Source of the DNA: Nocardioides sp.
Lineage (GTDB): Bacteria; Actinomycetota; Actinomycetes; Propionibacteriales; Nocardioidaceae
Length of the DNA: 64,000 nucleotides
Direction: 5' to 3'
NCBI RefSeq assembly: GCF_030150155.1
Contig: NZ_JASLGR010000039.1
Coordinates: 62,001-126,000, forward strand
Under the pieces are notes generated by a model that saw only the letters and a program-made list of their open reading frames with translations, did no database searches and was not told where the DNA came from. Shown here one piece after another: positions 41,835-52,545 of this stretch (position 1 is its first letter; the number at the start of each line of letters is the position of its first letter). A program made the translations under genes and the position numbers.

Positions 41835-42361
41835 CCGCCACCGAGTCCGGCCTGACCTGGGTCGACGAGGTCTCCGCCGGCGTGCTGGAGCTCTCCGAGG
41901 GTGCCACCGTCAGCACCGACCGTGGCGAGGTCACCTTCCACGTCCGGCGCGAGGACCTGCCCGCGATCGCCCGGGCGCTGCGCGACACCCACGGCTTCGA
42001 GATGGCGCTGGGCGTCAACGGGGTGCACTACCTGGAGGACTCCGGCGCCGAGCTGCACGCGGTGTACCACCTGCTCTCGCTCTCGCGGAACCGTCGCCTG
42101 CGGGTCGAGGCGACCGCACCCGACGCCGACCCGCACGTGCCGAGCCTGGTCTCGGTCTGGCCGACTCTGGACTGGCACGAGCGCGAGACCTGGGACATGT
42201 TCGGCCTGATCTTCGACGGCCACCCGGCCCTGACCCGGATCCTGATGCCCGACGACTGGGCCGGACATCCGCAGCGCAAGGACTACCCGCTCGGCGGGAT
42301 CCCGGTGGACTACAAGGGCGCCACCACCCCGCCGCCGGACCAGCGCAGGCAGGAGGGCTGA
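41831..42361 (+). CDS. nuoC: NADH-quinone oxidoreductase subunit C
   Basis: A peripheral-arm subunit with no cluster, 176 residues. The 30-kDa signature is DWHERETWDMFGLIFDGHPALTRILMPDDWAGHPQRKDYPLGGIPV. ATG 41831 overlaps the nuoB stop. Slightly longer C-terminal tail (KGATTPPPDQRRQEG) than minimal homologues. Confidence 0.96.
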   Translation: MTATESGLTWVDEVSAGVLELSEGATVSTDRGEVTFHVRREDLPAIARALRDTHGFEMALGVNGVHYLEDSGAELHAVYHLLSLSRNRRLRVEATAPDADPHVPSLVSVWPTLDWHERETWDMFGLIFDGHPALTRILMPDDWAGHPQRKDYPLGGIPVDYKGATTPPPDQRRQEG

Positions 42362-42365
42362 GGCG

Positions 42366-43744
<1,379 letters not shown>

Positions 43745-43748
<4 letters not shown>

Positions 43749-44386
43749 TCGACGAGACCACGATGGCCGAGCTCCGGGAGATCACCGGGCGCTACCCGGT
43801 CGCCCGCAGCGGGCTGCTGCCGATGCTGCACCTGGTGCAGTCCGTCGAGGGCTGTGTCACCACGGCGGGGATCTCGGCGTGCGCCGAGGTGCTGGGCATC
43901 ACCCCGGCCGAGGTGCAGGCGGTGGCGACCTTCTACTCGATGTACAAGTCCGAGCCGGTCGGGGAGCACCTGGTCGGCGTGTGCACCAACACGCTGTGCG
44001 CGGTGATGGGCGGCGACGCCATCTGGGAGCGGCTCAGCGACCACCTCGGGGTCGGCAACGACGAGACCACCGCCGACGGGAAGATCACCCTGGAGCGGGT
44101 CGAGTGCAACGCCGCCTGCGACTTCGCGCCGGTGCTGATGGTCAACTGGGAGTTCGTCGACAACCAGACCCCGGCCTCGGCCACCGACCTGGTCGACGAC
44201 CTGCGTGCCGGGGTGCCGCGCTCCTCGACCCGCGGTCCCCGGCTGTGCACCTGGCGAGAGGCCGAGCGGGTGCTGGCCGGCTTCGGTGACGGCCTGGCCG
44301 ACCAGGGCCCCAGTGCCGGTCCGGCCTCGGTGGTGGGCCTCGAGCTCGCCCGAGCCGCCGGCCGTGGGACGGAGGACGAGCAGTGA
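43745..44386 (+). CDS. nuoE: NADH-quinone oxidoreductase subunit E
   Basis: The thioredoxin-like subunit with the N1a [2Fe-2S] cluster, 213 residues. Cluster ligands are in GVCTNTLCAV and VECNAACDFAPVLMVN. The start is GTG 43745, within the nuoD stop. The C-terminal ~50 residues (RGPRLCTWREAERVLAGF...) are an actinobacterial extension. Confidence 0.95.
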
Positions 44387-45711
44387 ACGACCTCGCCGCC
44401 AAGCTGACCCCGGTCCTCACCGCCGACTGGGCCACCGAGAAGAGCTGGACGCTGCCGACGTACGCCGCCACGGGCGGTTACACCGCCCTGGACACCGCCT
44501 TCGCGATGAGCCCGGCCGACGTGGTCGCCCTGGTCAAGGACGCCGGGCTGCGCGGTCGTGGCGGGGCGGGCTTCCCGACCGGGATGAAGTGGGGCTTCCT
44601 GCCCCAGCTCGACCCCGACGACCCGAAGCCGCGCTACCTGGTGGTCAACGCCGACGAGTCCGAGCCGGGCACGTGCAAGGACATCCCGATGATGATGGCC
44701 ACGCCGCACACCCTGGTCGAGGGCGTCATCCTCAGCTCGTACGCGATCGGCGCCAACCACGCCTTCATCTACGTCCGCGGCGAGGTGCTGCACGTCATCC
44801 GCCGGCTCCAGGCCGCCGTCGAGGAGGCCTACGCCGCCGGCCACCTGGGCCGCGACATCCACGGTTCCGGCTTCGACCTGGACCTGGTCGTCCACGCCGG
44901 TGCGGGCGCCTACATCTGCGGGGAGGAGACGGCCCTGCTGGACTCCCTGGAGGGCTACCGCGGCCAGCCGCGGCTGCGTCCGCCGTTCCCCGCCGTCGCC
45001 GGTCTCTACGCCAGCCCGACGGTGATCAACAACGCCGAGTCGATCGCCTCGGTGCCCGGCATCGTGCGCCACGGCGCCGACTGGTTCAAGGCGATGGGCA
45101 CCGAGAAGTCGCCGGGCCACGGCATCTTCTCGCTCTCGGGCCACGTCACCCGCCCCGGCCAGTACGAGGCCGGCCTGGGGATCACGCTGCGGGAGCTGCT
45201 CGACCTCGCCGGCGGCGTCCGGGCGGGCCACGAGCTGAAGTTCTGGACCCCCGGCGGCTCCTCGACCCCGATCTTCACCGCCGACCACCTCGACGTCCCG
45301 CTCGACTTCGAGTCGGTCGGCGCGGCCGGGTCGATGCTGGGCACCCGGGCGTTGCAGATCTTCGACGACAGCACCTGCGTGGTCCGCGCGGTGCTGCGCT
45401 GGAGCGAGTTCTACAAGCACGAGTCGTGCGGCAAGTGCACCCCGTGCCGGGAGGGCACCTACTGGCTGGTGCAGGTGCTGCGCCGGCTGGAGGCCGGAAC
45501 CGGCACCCCCGAGGACCTGGACCTGCTGCTCGACCAGTGCGACAACATCGCCGGGCGCTCGTTCTGCGCCCTGGGCGACGGCGCCACCTCGCCGGTGGTC
45601 AGTTCGATCCAGCACTTCCGCTCGGAGTACCTCGCTCACCTGGAGCGCGGCGGCTGCCCGTTCGACCCGGTCGCCTCGACCGTCTTCGCCACGCAGGAGG
45701 TCGGCGCATGA
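44383..45711 (+). CDS. nuoF: NADH-quinone oxidoreductase subunit F
   Basis: The NADH-binding flavoprotein, 442 residues, which oxidizes NADH with FMN and cluster N3. FMN/NADH motifs GRGGAGFPTGMKWGF and ICGEETALLDSLEG are present. The cluster motif ESCGKCTPCREGT plus the later NIAGRSFCALGDGA provide the four Cys. Coupled to nuoE and nuoG by 4-nt overlaps. Confidence 0.97.
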   Translation: MNDLAAKLTPVLTADWATEKSWTLPTYAATGGYTALDTAFAMSPADVVALVKDAGLRGRGGAGFPTGMKWGFLPQLDPDDPKPRYLVVNADESEPGTCKDIPMMMATPHTLVEGVILSSYAIGANHAFIYVRGEVLHVIRRLQAAVEEAYAAGHLGRDIHGSGFDLDLVVHAGAGAYICGEETALLDSLEGYRGQPRLRPPFPAVAGLYASPTVINNAESIASVPGIVRHGADWFKAMGTEKSPGHGIFSLSGHVTRPGQYEAGLGITLRELLDLAGGVRAGHELKFWTPGGSSTPIFTADHLDVPLDFESVGAAGSMLGTRALQIFDDSTCVVRAVLRWSEFYKHESCGKCTPCREGTYWLVQVLRRLEAGTGTPEDLDLLLDQCDNIAGRSFCALGDGATSPVVSSIQHFRSEYLAHLERGGCPFDPVASTVFATQEVGA

Positions 45712-48098
45712 CCACCACCCCCGAGCGCACCCCGGTCACCACCGTGACCCTGACCATCGACGGCCGCAGCGTCACCGTCCCGGCCGGCACGTTGGTGATC
45801 CGCGCCGCTGAGGAGCTCGGCATCGAGATCCCGCGGTTCTGTGACCACCCGCTGCTCGCCCCGGCCGGCGCCTGCCGCCAGTGCCTGGTCGACATCCCCG
45901 ATGCCGGCAACGGCCGTGGCTTCCCCAAGCCGCAGGCGTCGTGCACCATCCCGGTCGCAGACGGGATGGTCGTCGAGACCGCCAACCCGGTCGCCGCCAA
46001 GGCCCAGGCCGGGGTGATGGAGTTCCTGCTGATCAACCACCCGCTGGACTGCCCGGTCTGCGACAAGGGCGGCGAGTGCCCGCTGCAGGACCAGGCGATG
46101 AGCGCCGGTCGGACCGAGTCGCGGTTCGCGGCGTCCGGGGGCGTCAAGCGGACCTACCCCAAGCCGATCCCGCTCTCGCCCAACATCCTGCTCGACCGGG
46201 AGCGCTGCGTGCTGTGCCAGCGCTGCACCCGCTTCGCCGACGAGATCGCTGGGGACCCCGGGATCGCGCTGGTCGAGCGCGGTGCCGCCCAGCAGATCGG
46301 GATCGCGCCGGGCGTCGAGTTCTCCTCCTACTTCTCCGGCAACATCATCCAGATCTGCCCGGTCGGGGCGCTGACCTCCACCGAGTACCGCTTCCGCTCA
46401 CGTCCGTTCGACCTGGTCTCGGTGCCCGGCGTGGGGGAGCACGACGCCTGCGGTGCGGCGGTGCGTGTCGACGTACGCCGGGGGCAGGTGCTGCGCCGGA
46501 TGGCCGAGCGCGACGACGAGGTCAACCAGGAGTGGCTCAGCGACAAGGACCGGTTCGGCTTCGCCTACCTGAGCGACCGGATCGACACGCCCCGGATCCG
46601 CGAGGCGGGCCAGCTGCGGGAGGCCTCGTGGACCGAGGCGCTCGCCGTCGCGGCCGCGGGGCTCGACGGCCAGCGGGCGGGACTGCTGCCCGGCGGTCGG
46701 CTCACCTTCGAGGACGCCCGGGCCTGGTCCCGGTTCGCGCGCGACGTGCTCGGCAGCGAGGACGTCGACTTCCGGGCCCGCCCGATCTCGGCCGAGGAGA
46801 CGGGTTTCCTGCGTGAGCAGGTCGCCGGTCGCGGCCTGGAGGTGACGTACGCCGATCTCGCCGCCGCCCCGGTCGTGGTGCTGGCCGGACTCGAGCCCGA
46901 GGACGAGGCGGCCACGATCTTCCTGCGTCTGCGGGCCGCCGTAGCGGCCCGAGGCACCCGGGTGATCGCGGTGGCGCCGTACACCTCGCGCGGGACGGCG
47001 AAGCTGGGCGGCGACCTGGTCCGGGTCCGTCCCGGCGAGGAGGCCGCGGCGATCGCGGCGCTGGTCCTGCCCGAGGGCGCGGTCGTCCTGGCCGGGGAGC
47101 GGCTGGCGCTCTCCCCGGGAGCGCTGGCGGCCGTCGTCGCCACCGGTGCCCGCTGGGCGTGGGTGCCGCGGCGCGCGGGTGACCGCGGTGCTGTCGAGGC
47201 CGGACTGCTGCCGGGCGCCGGTGGACGCGACGTCGACGCGATCATCGCTGCTGCCCGCGACGGAGCGCTGGACGCCCTCGTGGTCGGTGGCGTGGAGCTC
47301 GACGACCTGGCCGACCCGGCCGCCGCGCGCGCTGCGCTGGAGGCGGTCCCGTTCGTGGTCTCGCTGGAGCAGCGGCTCAGCGAGGTGAGCGACTACGCCG
47401 ACGTGGTGCTGCCGGTGGCCGCGGTCACCGAGAAGGCCGGCACGTTCGTCTCCTGGGAGGGGCGTGAGCGCTCCTTCGGCGCGGCACTGTCCACGCATGC
47501 GCTGGCCGATGCCGAGGTGCTCGACGGCCTGACCCGGGAGCTGGAGATGGGCCGCCGGCTGGTCGCCGCCGAGCGCGGTGAGCTGGTCGGGAGCGGTGCC
47601 GGTGTGACGGCAGGGGCGAAGGCGGGGGCGACGGCAGGGGCTAGGACCGGAGCGACGGCCCGTCCCGCCTCCGAGCCCGACCCGCAGCCCGAGCCACACT
47701 CCGGGGCCACCTCGCCGGAGGCAGGCCGGTTCCACCTCGCCACCTGGAAGCTCCACCTCGACCGCGGCGTGATGCAGCGCGGCGACGCCGACCTGGCCGC
47801 CACCGCCCGGCGCCCGGTGGCCCGCCTCTCGGCGGCGACCGCAGCGGCCCTCGGCGCCACCGGCTGGGTCCGGGTCAGCGGTGACCGCGGCGCGCTCACG
47901 CTGCCGGTCGAGGTCGTCGACCTGGCCGACGACGTGGTCTGGGTGCCGGCCCACTCGGTCGGTCGCGGGGTGCTCGCCGAGCTCGCCGCACCCGGCACCC
48001 GGGTGGACGTCGCCAGCGCCGCCGAGCCTGACGGACAGGACGAGCCCCACGAGCGGCCCGCGCAACCCGAGCAGCACGAGCAGGAGGGGGAGCACTGA
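45708..48098 (+). CDS. nuoG: NADH-quinone oxidoreductase subunit G
   Basis: The large electron-transfer subunit, 796 residues. N-terminal [2Fe-2S] ferredoxin domain (IPRFCDHPLLAPAGACRQCLVDI), the His-containing HPLDCPVCDKGGECPLQDQ, then RERCVLCQRCTRFADE and IICPVGALTS-like QICPVGALTST. The remainder is a molybdopterin-oxidoreductase-like region. Near residues 625-675 a low-complexity Ala/Gly/Thr/Pro linker (GAGVTAGAKAGATAGARTG) splits it. The nuoH start follows within its stop. ATG 45708 is at the nuoF stop. Confidence 0.96.
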   Translation: MTTTPERTPVTTVTLTIDGRSVTVPAGTLVIRAAEELGIEIPRFCDHPLLAPAGACRQCLVDIPDAGNGRGFPKPQASCTIPVADGMVVETANPVAAKAQAGVMEFLLINHPLDCPVCDKGGECPLQDQAMSAGRTESRFAASGGVKRTYPKPIPLSPNILLDRERCVLCQRCTRFADEIAGDPGIALVERGAAQQIGIAPGVEFSSYFSGNIIQICPVGALTSTEYRFRSRPFDLVSVPGVGEHDACGAAVRVDVRRGQVLRRMAERDDEVNQEWLSDKDRFGFAYLSDRIDTPRIREAGQLREASWTEALAVAAAGLDGQRAGLLPGGRLTFEDARAWSRFARDVLGSEDVDFRARPISAEETGFLREQVAGRGLEVTYADLAAAPVVVLAGLEPEDEAATIFLRLRAAVAARGTRVIAVAPYTSRGTAKLGGDLVRVRPGEEAAAIAALVLPEGAVVLAGERLALSPGALAAVVATGARWAWVPRRAGDRGAVEAGLLPGAGGRDVDAIIAAARDGALDALVVGGVELDDLADPAAARAALEAVPFVVSLEQRLSEVSDYADVVLPVAAVTEKAGTFVSWEGRERSFGAALSTHALADAEVLDGLTRELEMGRRLVAAERGELVGSGAGVTAGAKAGATAGARTGATARPASEPDPQPEPHSGATSPEAGRFHLATWKLHLDRGVMQRGDADLAATARRPVARLSAATAAALGATGWVRVSGDRGALTLPVEVVDLADDVVWVPAHSVGRGVLAELAAPGTRVDVASAAEPDGQDEPHERPAQPEQHEQEGEH

Positions 48099-49732
48099 TG
48101 CACGCCTTCGGAATCGACCCGTGGTGGTTGATCGTGATCAAGGTGGTCGCGGTCTTCGTGATCCTGGTCCTGCTGACCCTGTTCAACATCTGGGCCGAGC
48201 GCCGGGTCGTGGCCCGGATGCAGCACCGGATCGGGCCCAACGTCAACGGCCCCTTCGGCCTGCTGCAGAGCCTCGCCGACGGCGTGAAGCTGGCGCTGAA
48301 GGAGGACATCATCCCGACGGCGGCCGACAAGGTCGTCTACATCCTGGCCCCGATCCTGGTGGTGGTGCCGGCCTTCGTCACCTTCTCGGTGATCCCGCTG
48401 GGCCCCGTCACGAACCTGTTCGGTCACCAGACCCCGCTCCAGGTCACCGACCTGCCGATGGCGGTGCTCTTCGTGATGGCGATCGCGGGCATCGGGATCT
48501 ACGGCATCGTGCTGGGTGGGTGGGCGTCGGGATCGACGTACTCGCTGCTCGGCGGCCTGCGTTCGAGCGCCCAGATGATCTCCTACGAGGTCTCGATGGG
48601 CCTGTCCCTGATCGCGGTGTTCCTCTACGCCGGGTCGCTGTCGACCAGCGCGATCGTCAGTGCGCAGGAGAAGGTCTGGTACGCCGTCCTGCTGCTGCCC
48701 AGCTTCCTGATCTACGTCACCTCGATGGTGGGGGAGACCAACCGGGCACCCTTCGACCTGCCTGAGGCCGAGGGCGAGCTGGTCGGCGGCTTCCACACCG
48801 AGTACAGCTCGCTGAAGTTCGCCCTGTTCTTCCTCGCCGAGTACATCAACATGTCGACGGTTTCGGCGCTGGCGACCACCCTCTTCCTCGGTGGCTGGCG
48901 GGCGCCGTTCGGCCTGGAGCACCTCTGGGACGGCTTCAATCACGGCGTCTTCCCGCCGATCTGGTTCTTCGCCAAGGTGGGGCTGTTCATCTTCGTCTTC
49001 ATCTGGCTGCGCGGCACCCTGCCCCGGCTGCGCTACGACCAGTTCATGGCCCTGGGCTGGAAGATCCTGATCCCGGTCAGCCTGGTCTGGGTGCTGCTGG
49101 TCGGCACCGTCCGGGTGGTCAGCGACCGCGCCGACTGGAACAGCTCGCTGGCCGTCTGCCTGGTCGGGATCGCGCTGACGGTGGTCTTCTTCGCCTGGAT
49201 GCGGGCGCGCACCGGCCCGCTGGCACCCCAGTTCGCCGGGTTCTGGGTGACGTTCAGGACGATGTTCAAGAAGCCCGTCACCGAGCAGTACCCCTTCGTC
49301 AAGGAGCCGACCGCTCCCCGGTTCCACGGCCGTCACCAGCTCAACCGGTACGACGACGGGCTGGAGAAGTGCGTCGGGTGCGAGCTCTGCGCCTGGGCGT
49401 GCCCGGCCGACGCGATCTACGTCGAGGGCGCCGCCAACGACGACACCCCGGGCGGTGAGGGCCGGTTCTCGCCCGGCGAGCGCTACGGCCGCGTCTATCA
49501 GATCAACTACCTGCGCTGCATCCTGTGCGGGCTGTGCATCGAGGCCTGCCCGACCCGGGCGCTGACGATGACCAACGAGTACGAGCTCGCCGACGACAAC
49601 CGCCGCGACCTGATCTACACCAAGGACGACCTGCTCGCGCCGCTGCGCGAGGGGATGGTCGCCCCGCCGCACGCGATGGGGCCGGGGCTGAGCGCCCACG
49701 ACTACTACGCGCCGGAGGGGATCATCCGATGA
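48098..49732 (+). CDS. nuoHI: NADH-quinone oxidoreductase subunits H and I, fused
   Basis: One ORF of 544 residues encodes both subunits with no stop between. Residues 1-~370 are NuoH: eight helices, the RRVVARMQHRIGPN motif, and GETNRAPFDLPEAEGELVGG of the quinone-tunnel region. From about residue 380 the sequence is NuoI: FWVTFRTMFKKPVTEQYP, then two 4Fe-4S motifs, with Cys at 425, 428, 431, 435 and 474, 477, 480, 484. The linker (MRARTGPLAPQFAG) is about ten residues. In most bacteria these are two genes. An internal GTG at VTFRTM could also give a separate NuoI, but no ribosome binding site is seen. Confidence 0.93.
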   Translation: MHAFGIDPWWLIVIKVVAVFVILVLLTLFNIWAERRVVARMQHRIGPNVNGPFGLLQSLADGVKLALKEDIIPTAADKVVYILAPILVVVPAFVTFSVIPLGPVTNLFGHQTPLQVTDLPMAVLFVMAIAGIGIYGIVLGGWASGSTYSLLGGLRSSAQMISYEVSMGLSLIAVFLYAGSLSTSAIVSAQEKVWYAVLLLPSFLIYVTSMVGETNRAPFDLPEAEGELVGGFHTEYSSLKFALFFLAEYINMSTVSALATTLFLGGWRAPFGLEHLWDGFNHGVFPPIWFFAKVGLFIFVFIWLRGTLPRLRYDQFMALGWKILIPVSLVWVLLVGTVRVVSDRADWNSSLAVCLVGIALTVVFFAWMRARTGPLAPQFAGFWVTFRTMFKKPVTEQYPFVKEPTAPRFHGRHQLNRYDDGLEKCVGCELCAWACPADAIYVEGAANDDTPGGEGRFSPGERYGRVYQINYLRCILCGLCIEACPTRALTMTNEYELADDNRRDLIYTKDDLLAPLREGMVAPPHAMGPGLSAHDYYAPEGIIR

Positions 49733-50394
49733 GCTCGACCCAGGTGGCGTTCTGGACCCTGGCGCCGGTGATGGTGCTGGCGGCGCTCGGGTTGCTGGTG
49801 GTGCGCAAGGCGGTGCACGCGGCCCTGCTGCTGGCCGTGGTGATGGTCTGCCTCGCCGTGCAGTACGCCGCACTGGAGGCGCCGTTCCTGTTCGCGGTGC
49901 AGATCGTGGTCTACACCGGCGCGATCCTGATGCTCTTCCTGTTCGTGCTGATGCTGGTCGGGGTCGACTCCGTCGAGTCCGCCGCCGAGACCATCCCCGG
50001 CCAGCGCTGGCTCGCCATCCCGGCTGCGGTGCTGCTCGCCGCGGTGCTCGTCGTCGGTGTCGTCCAGGGCGTCTACTCCGTCGACGCCGGCCTGGGCGCG
50101 GCCAACCGGGGCGGCAACATCAACGGCCTGGCGAACCTGATCTTCTCCCGCTACGTGATCGCCTTCGAGGTCACCAGCGCCCTGCTGATCACCGCTGCGC
50201 TCGGTGCGATGGTGCTCGCCCATCCCGAACGGCTCACCCGTCGTCGTACCCAGGCAGAGCTGGCCGCCCAACGGGTCCAGGACTGGAAGAGCGACGGCAC
50301 CCACCTCGGGCCGCTCCCGGCCCCGGGCACCCTCGCCACCTCCAACAGCGTCGAGACCCCTGCGCTGCTGCCCAACGGGAAGGAGCTGTCGTGA
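49729..50394 (+). CDS. nuoJ: NADH-quinone oxidoreductase subunit J
   Basis: Five-helix membrane subunit, 221 residues. Motifs include AALLLAVVMVCLAVQYAALEAPFLFAVQIVVYTGAILMLFLFVLMLVG with the conserved pi-bulge region, and EVTSALLITAALGAMVLAH. The C-terminal ~50 residues form a soluble tail. ATG 49729 overlaps the nuoHI stop. Confidence 0.95.
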   Translation: MSSTQVAFWTLAPVMVLAALGLLVVRKAVHAALLLAVVMVCLAVQYAALEAPFLFAVQIVVYTGAILMLFLFVLMLVGVDSVESAAETIPGQRWLAIPAAVLLAAVLVVGVVQGVYSVDAGLGAANRGGNINGLANLIFSRYVIAFEVTSALLITAALGAMVLAHPERLTRRRTQAELAAQRVQDWKSDGTHLGPLPAPGTLATSNSVETPALLPNGKELS

Positions 50395-50687
50395 TCACCC
50401 AGTACGTCGTCCTGTCAGCGATCCTGTTCAGCATCGGCGCTCTGGGCGTGCTGATCAGGCGCGACGCGATCGTGGTGTTCATGTGCATCGAGCTGATGCT
50501 CAACGCCTCGAACCTGGCCCTGGTGGCGTTCAGCCACCAGCACGGCTCCCTCGACGGGCAGGTGATGGCCTTCTTCGTGATGGTCGTGGCCGCCGCCGAG
50601 GTCGTGATCGGCCTGGCGATCATCGTCACCATCTTCCGTAGCCGCCGCTCGATCTCGATCGACGGCCCGAACCTGCTGGAGGGCTGA
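50391..50687 (+). CDS. nuoK: NADH-quinone oxidoreductase subunit K
   Basis: A three-helix membrane subunit of the MrpC type, 98 residues: VVLSAILFSIGALGVLIRRDAIVVFMCIELMLNASNLALVAFS contains the conserved Glu in helix 2, and MVVAAAEVVIGLAIIVTIF follows with a second conserved Glu. GTG 50391 is in the nuoJ stop. Confidence 0.97.
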   Translation: MITQYVVLSAILFSIGALGVLIRRDAIVVFMCIELMLNASNLALVAFSHQHGSLDGQVMAFFVMVVAAAEVVIGLAIIVTIFRSRRSISIDGPNLLEG

Positions 50688-50688
50688 G

Positions 50689-52545
50689 ATGAACGCCCTG
50701 CTCTGGCTGATCATCGCCCTGCCCGCCTTCGGCGCCACCCTGCTCCTGGTCGGCGGTCGCCTCACCGACCGCTGGGGGCCGATCCTGGCCACCGTGCTGC
50801 CGGCCGGCTCCTTCGGTCTCGGTCTCGTCCTGCTGATCGACGCGCTCGGCAAGCCGGCCGATCAGCGGCGGCTGAGCGTCCACCTGTGGACCTGGATCGA
50901 CACCGGTCACCTCCAGATCGGGGCCGACCTGGCCTTCGACCAGCTCACCGCGCTGTTCGTGCTGCTGATCACCGGGGTCGGCACCCTGATCCACGTCTAC
51001 TCCCTGGGCTACATGGCCCACGACCCCCGCAAGCGCCGCTTCTTCGCGTTCCTCAACCTCTTCCTGGCCGCGATGCTCACCCTGGTGCTGGCCGGGAACT
51101 ACCTGGTGCTGTTCCTGGGCTGGGAGGGCGTCGGCCTGGCGTCGTACCTGCTGATCGGCTTCTGGCAGCACAAGCCCAGCGCCGCCGCGGCGGCGAAGAA
51201 GGCGTTCATCGCCAACCGGGTCGGCGACCTCGGCCTGGCCGCCGCCGTCGCGCTGCTGCTGAGCTGGCGCGGCACCCTCGACTTCCACACCCTGGCCCAG
51301 GCGCCGTTCAGCGAGCACGACGCCACCGTGCTCGGGCTCCTGCTGCTGTGGGGTGCGTGCGGCAAGTCCGCCCAGGTGCCGCTGCACACCTGGCTGCTCG
51401 ACGCGATGGAGGGCCCGACCCCGGTCAGCGCCCTGATCCACGCCGCCACGATGGTCACCGCCGGCGTCTATCTGGTGGTGCGCAGCGGCTTCATCTTCGA
51501 CGCCGCCCCCTCGGCCCAGACCGCGGTCGTCGGGGTGGCGGTGGTGAGCATGCTGTGGGGCGCGATCATCGGAACCGCCAAGGACGACATCAAGAAGGCG
51601 CTGGCCGGCTCCACGATGAGCCAGATCGGCTACATGATGCTCGGCGCCGGGCTCGGTCCGGCCGGCTACGCGTTCGCGATCTTCCACCTGCTGATGCACG
51701 GCTTCTTCAAGGCCACCATGTTTCTCGGCGCGGGCTCGGTGATGCACGCGATGGACGACGACGTGAACATGCGGCACTACGGTGCGCTGCGCAAGGCGCT
51801 GCCGATCACGTTCCTCACCTTCGGGATCGGCTACCTGGCGATCATCGGGTTCCCCGGGTTCTCCGGGTTCTGGAGCAAGGACAAGCTGATCGAGGCGGCG
51901 TTCCACGAGCGTCCCGTGGTCGGCGTACTGGCGCTGCTGGGGGCCGGGATCACCGGCTTCTACATGACCCGGATCATGCTGATGACGTTCCTCGGCAAGG
52001 CCCGCTGGGCCAAGGGCGTGCACCCGCACGAGGCGCCGTCCACGATGACGATCCCGCTCCAGGTGCTGGCTGCGCTCAGCCTGGTCGGCGGGGTGCTGCT
52101 GGCCGGCAACTGGATCACCGACTGGCTCGCACCCGTCGTGGGCGAGACCCCCGAGCACCACGGCGGGATCCCCGCCTGGCTGGTCTCGGTGCTCACCGTC
52201 GCGGTCGTGGCCGTCGGGGTCTGGCTGGCCTGGCGGTACGTCGGCTCCGCACCGATCCCGAAGCGGGCACCGGCAGCGGGGTGGGCCGTCCACGCCGCCC
52301 GCCGCGACCTGTACGGCGACGACATCGTCAACGGCGTCTTCACCCAGCCCGGTGCCCTGCTGACCCGGGCCACTGTCGCCACCGACAAGGCCGTCGACGG
52401 CGCCTTCACCCTGTCCGGTGACGGGATGCACGGCTTCGCCTCCGCACTGCGGCAGGTGCAGAACGGCTACGTCCGCTCCTACGGCATCGGCGTCGTCGGT
52501 GGCGCGGCGGTCCTGGCCCTGGCGATGGTGGCGGTGAACCGATGA
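50689..52545 (+). CDS. nuoL: NADH-quinone oxidoreductase subunit L
   Basis: Proton-pumping antiporter-like subunit, 618 residues. Signature segments: YMAHDPRKRRFFAFLNLF, GWEGVGLASYLLIGFW, KSAQVPLHTWLLDAMEGPTPVSALIHAATMVTAGVYLV and GSTMSQIGYMMLGAG. The C-terminal long amphipathic helix region ends in a terminal helix. One nt after nuoK, coupled to nuoM. Confidence 0.97.
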   Translation: MNALLWLIIALPAFGATLLLVGGRLTDRWGPILATVLPAGSFGLGLVLLIDALGKPADQRRLSVHLWTWIDTGHLQIGADLAFDQLTALFVLLITGVGTLIHVYSLGYMAHDPRKRRFFAFLNLFLAAMLTLVLAGNYLVLFLGWEGVGLASYLLIGFWQHKPSAAAAAKKAFIANRVGDLGLAAAVALLLSWRGTLDFHTLAQAPFSEHDATVLGLLLLWGACGKSAQVPLHTWLLDAMEGPTPVSALIHAATMVTAGVYLVVRSGFIFDAAPSAQTAVVGVAVVSMLWGAIIGTAKDDIKKALAGSTMSQIGYMMLGAGLGPAGYAFAIFHLLMHGFFKATMFLGAGSVMHAMDDDVNMRHYGALRKALPITFLTFGIGYLAIIGFPGFSGFWSKDKLIEAAFHERPVVGVLALLGAGITGFYMTRIMLMTFLGKARWAKGVHPHEAPSTMTIPLQVLAALSLVGGVLLAGNWITDWLAPVVGETPEHHGGIPAWLVSVLTVAVVAVGVWLAWRYVGSAPIPKRAPAAGWAVHAARRDLYGDDIVNGVFTQPGALLTRATVATDKAVDGAFTLSGDGMHGFASALRQVQNGYVRSYGIGVVGGAAVLALAMVAVNR

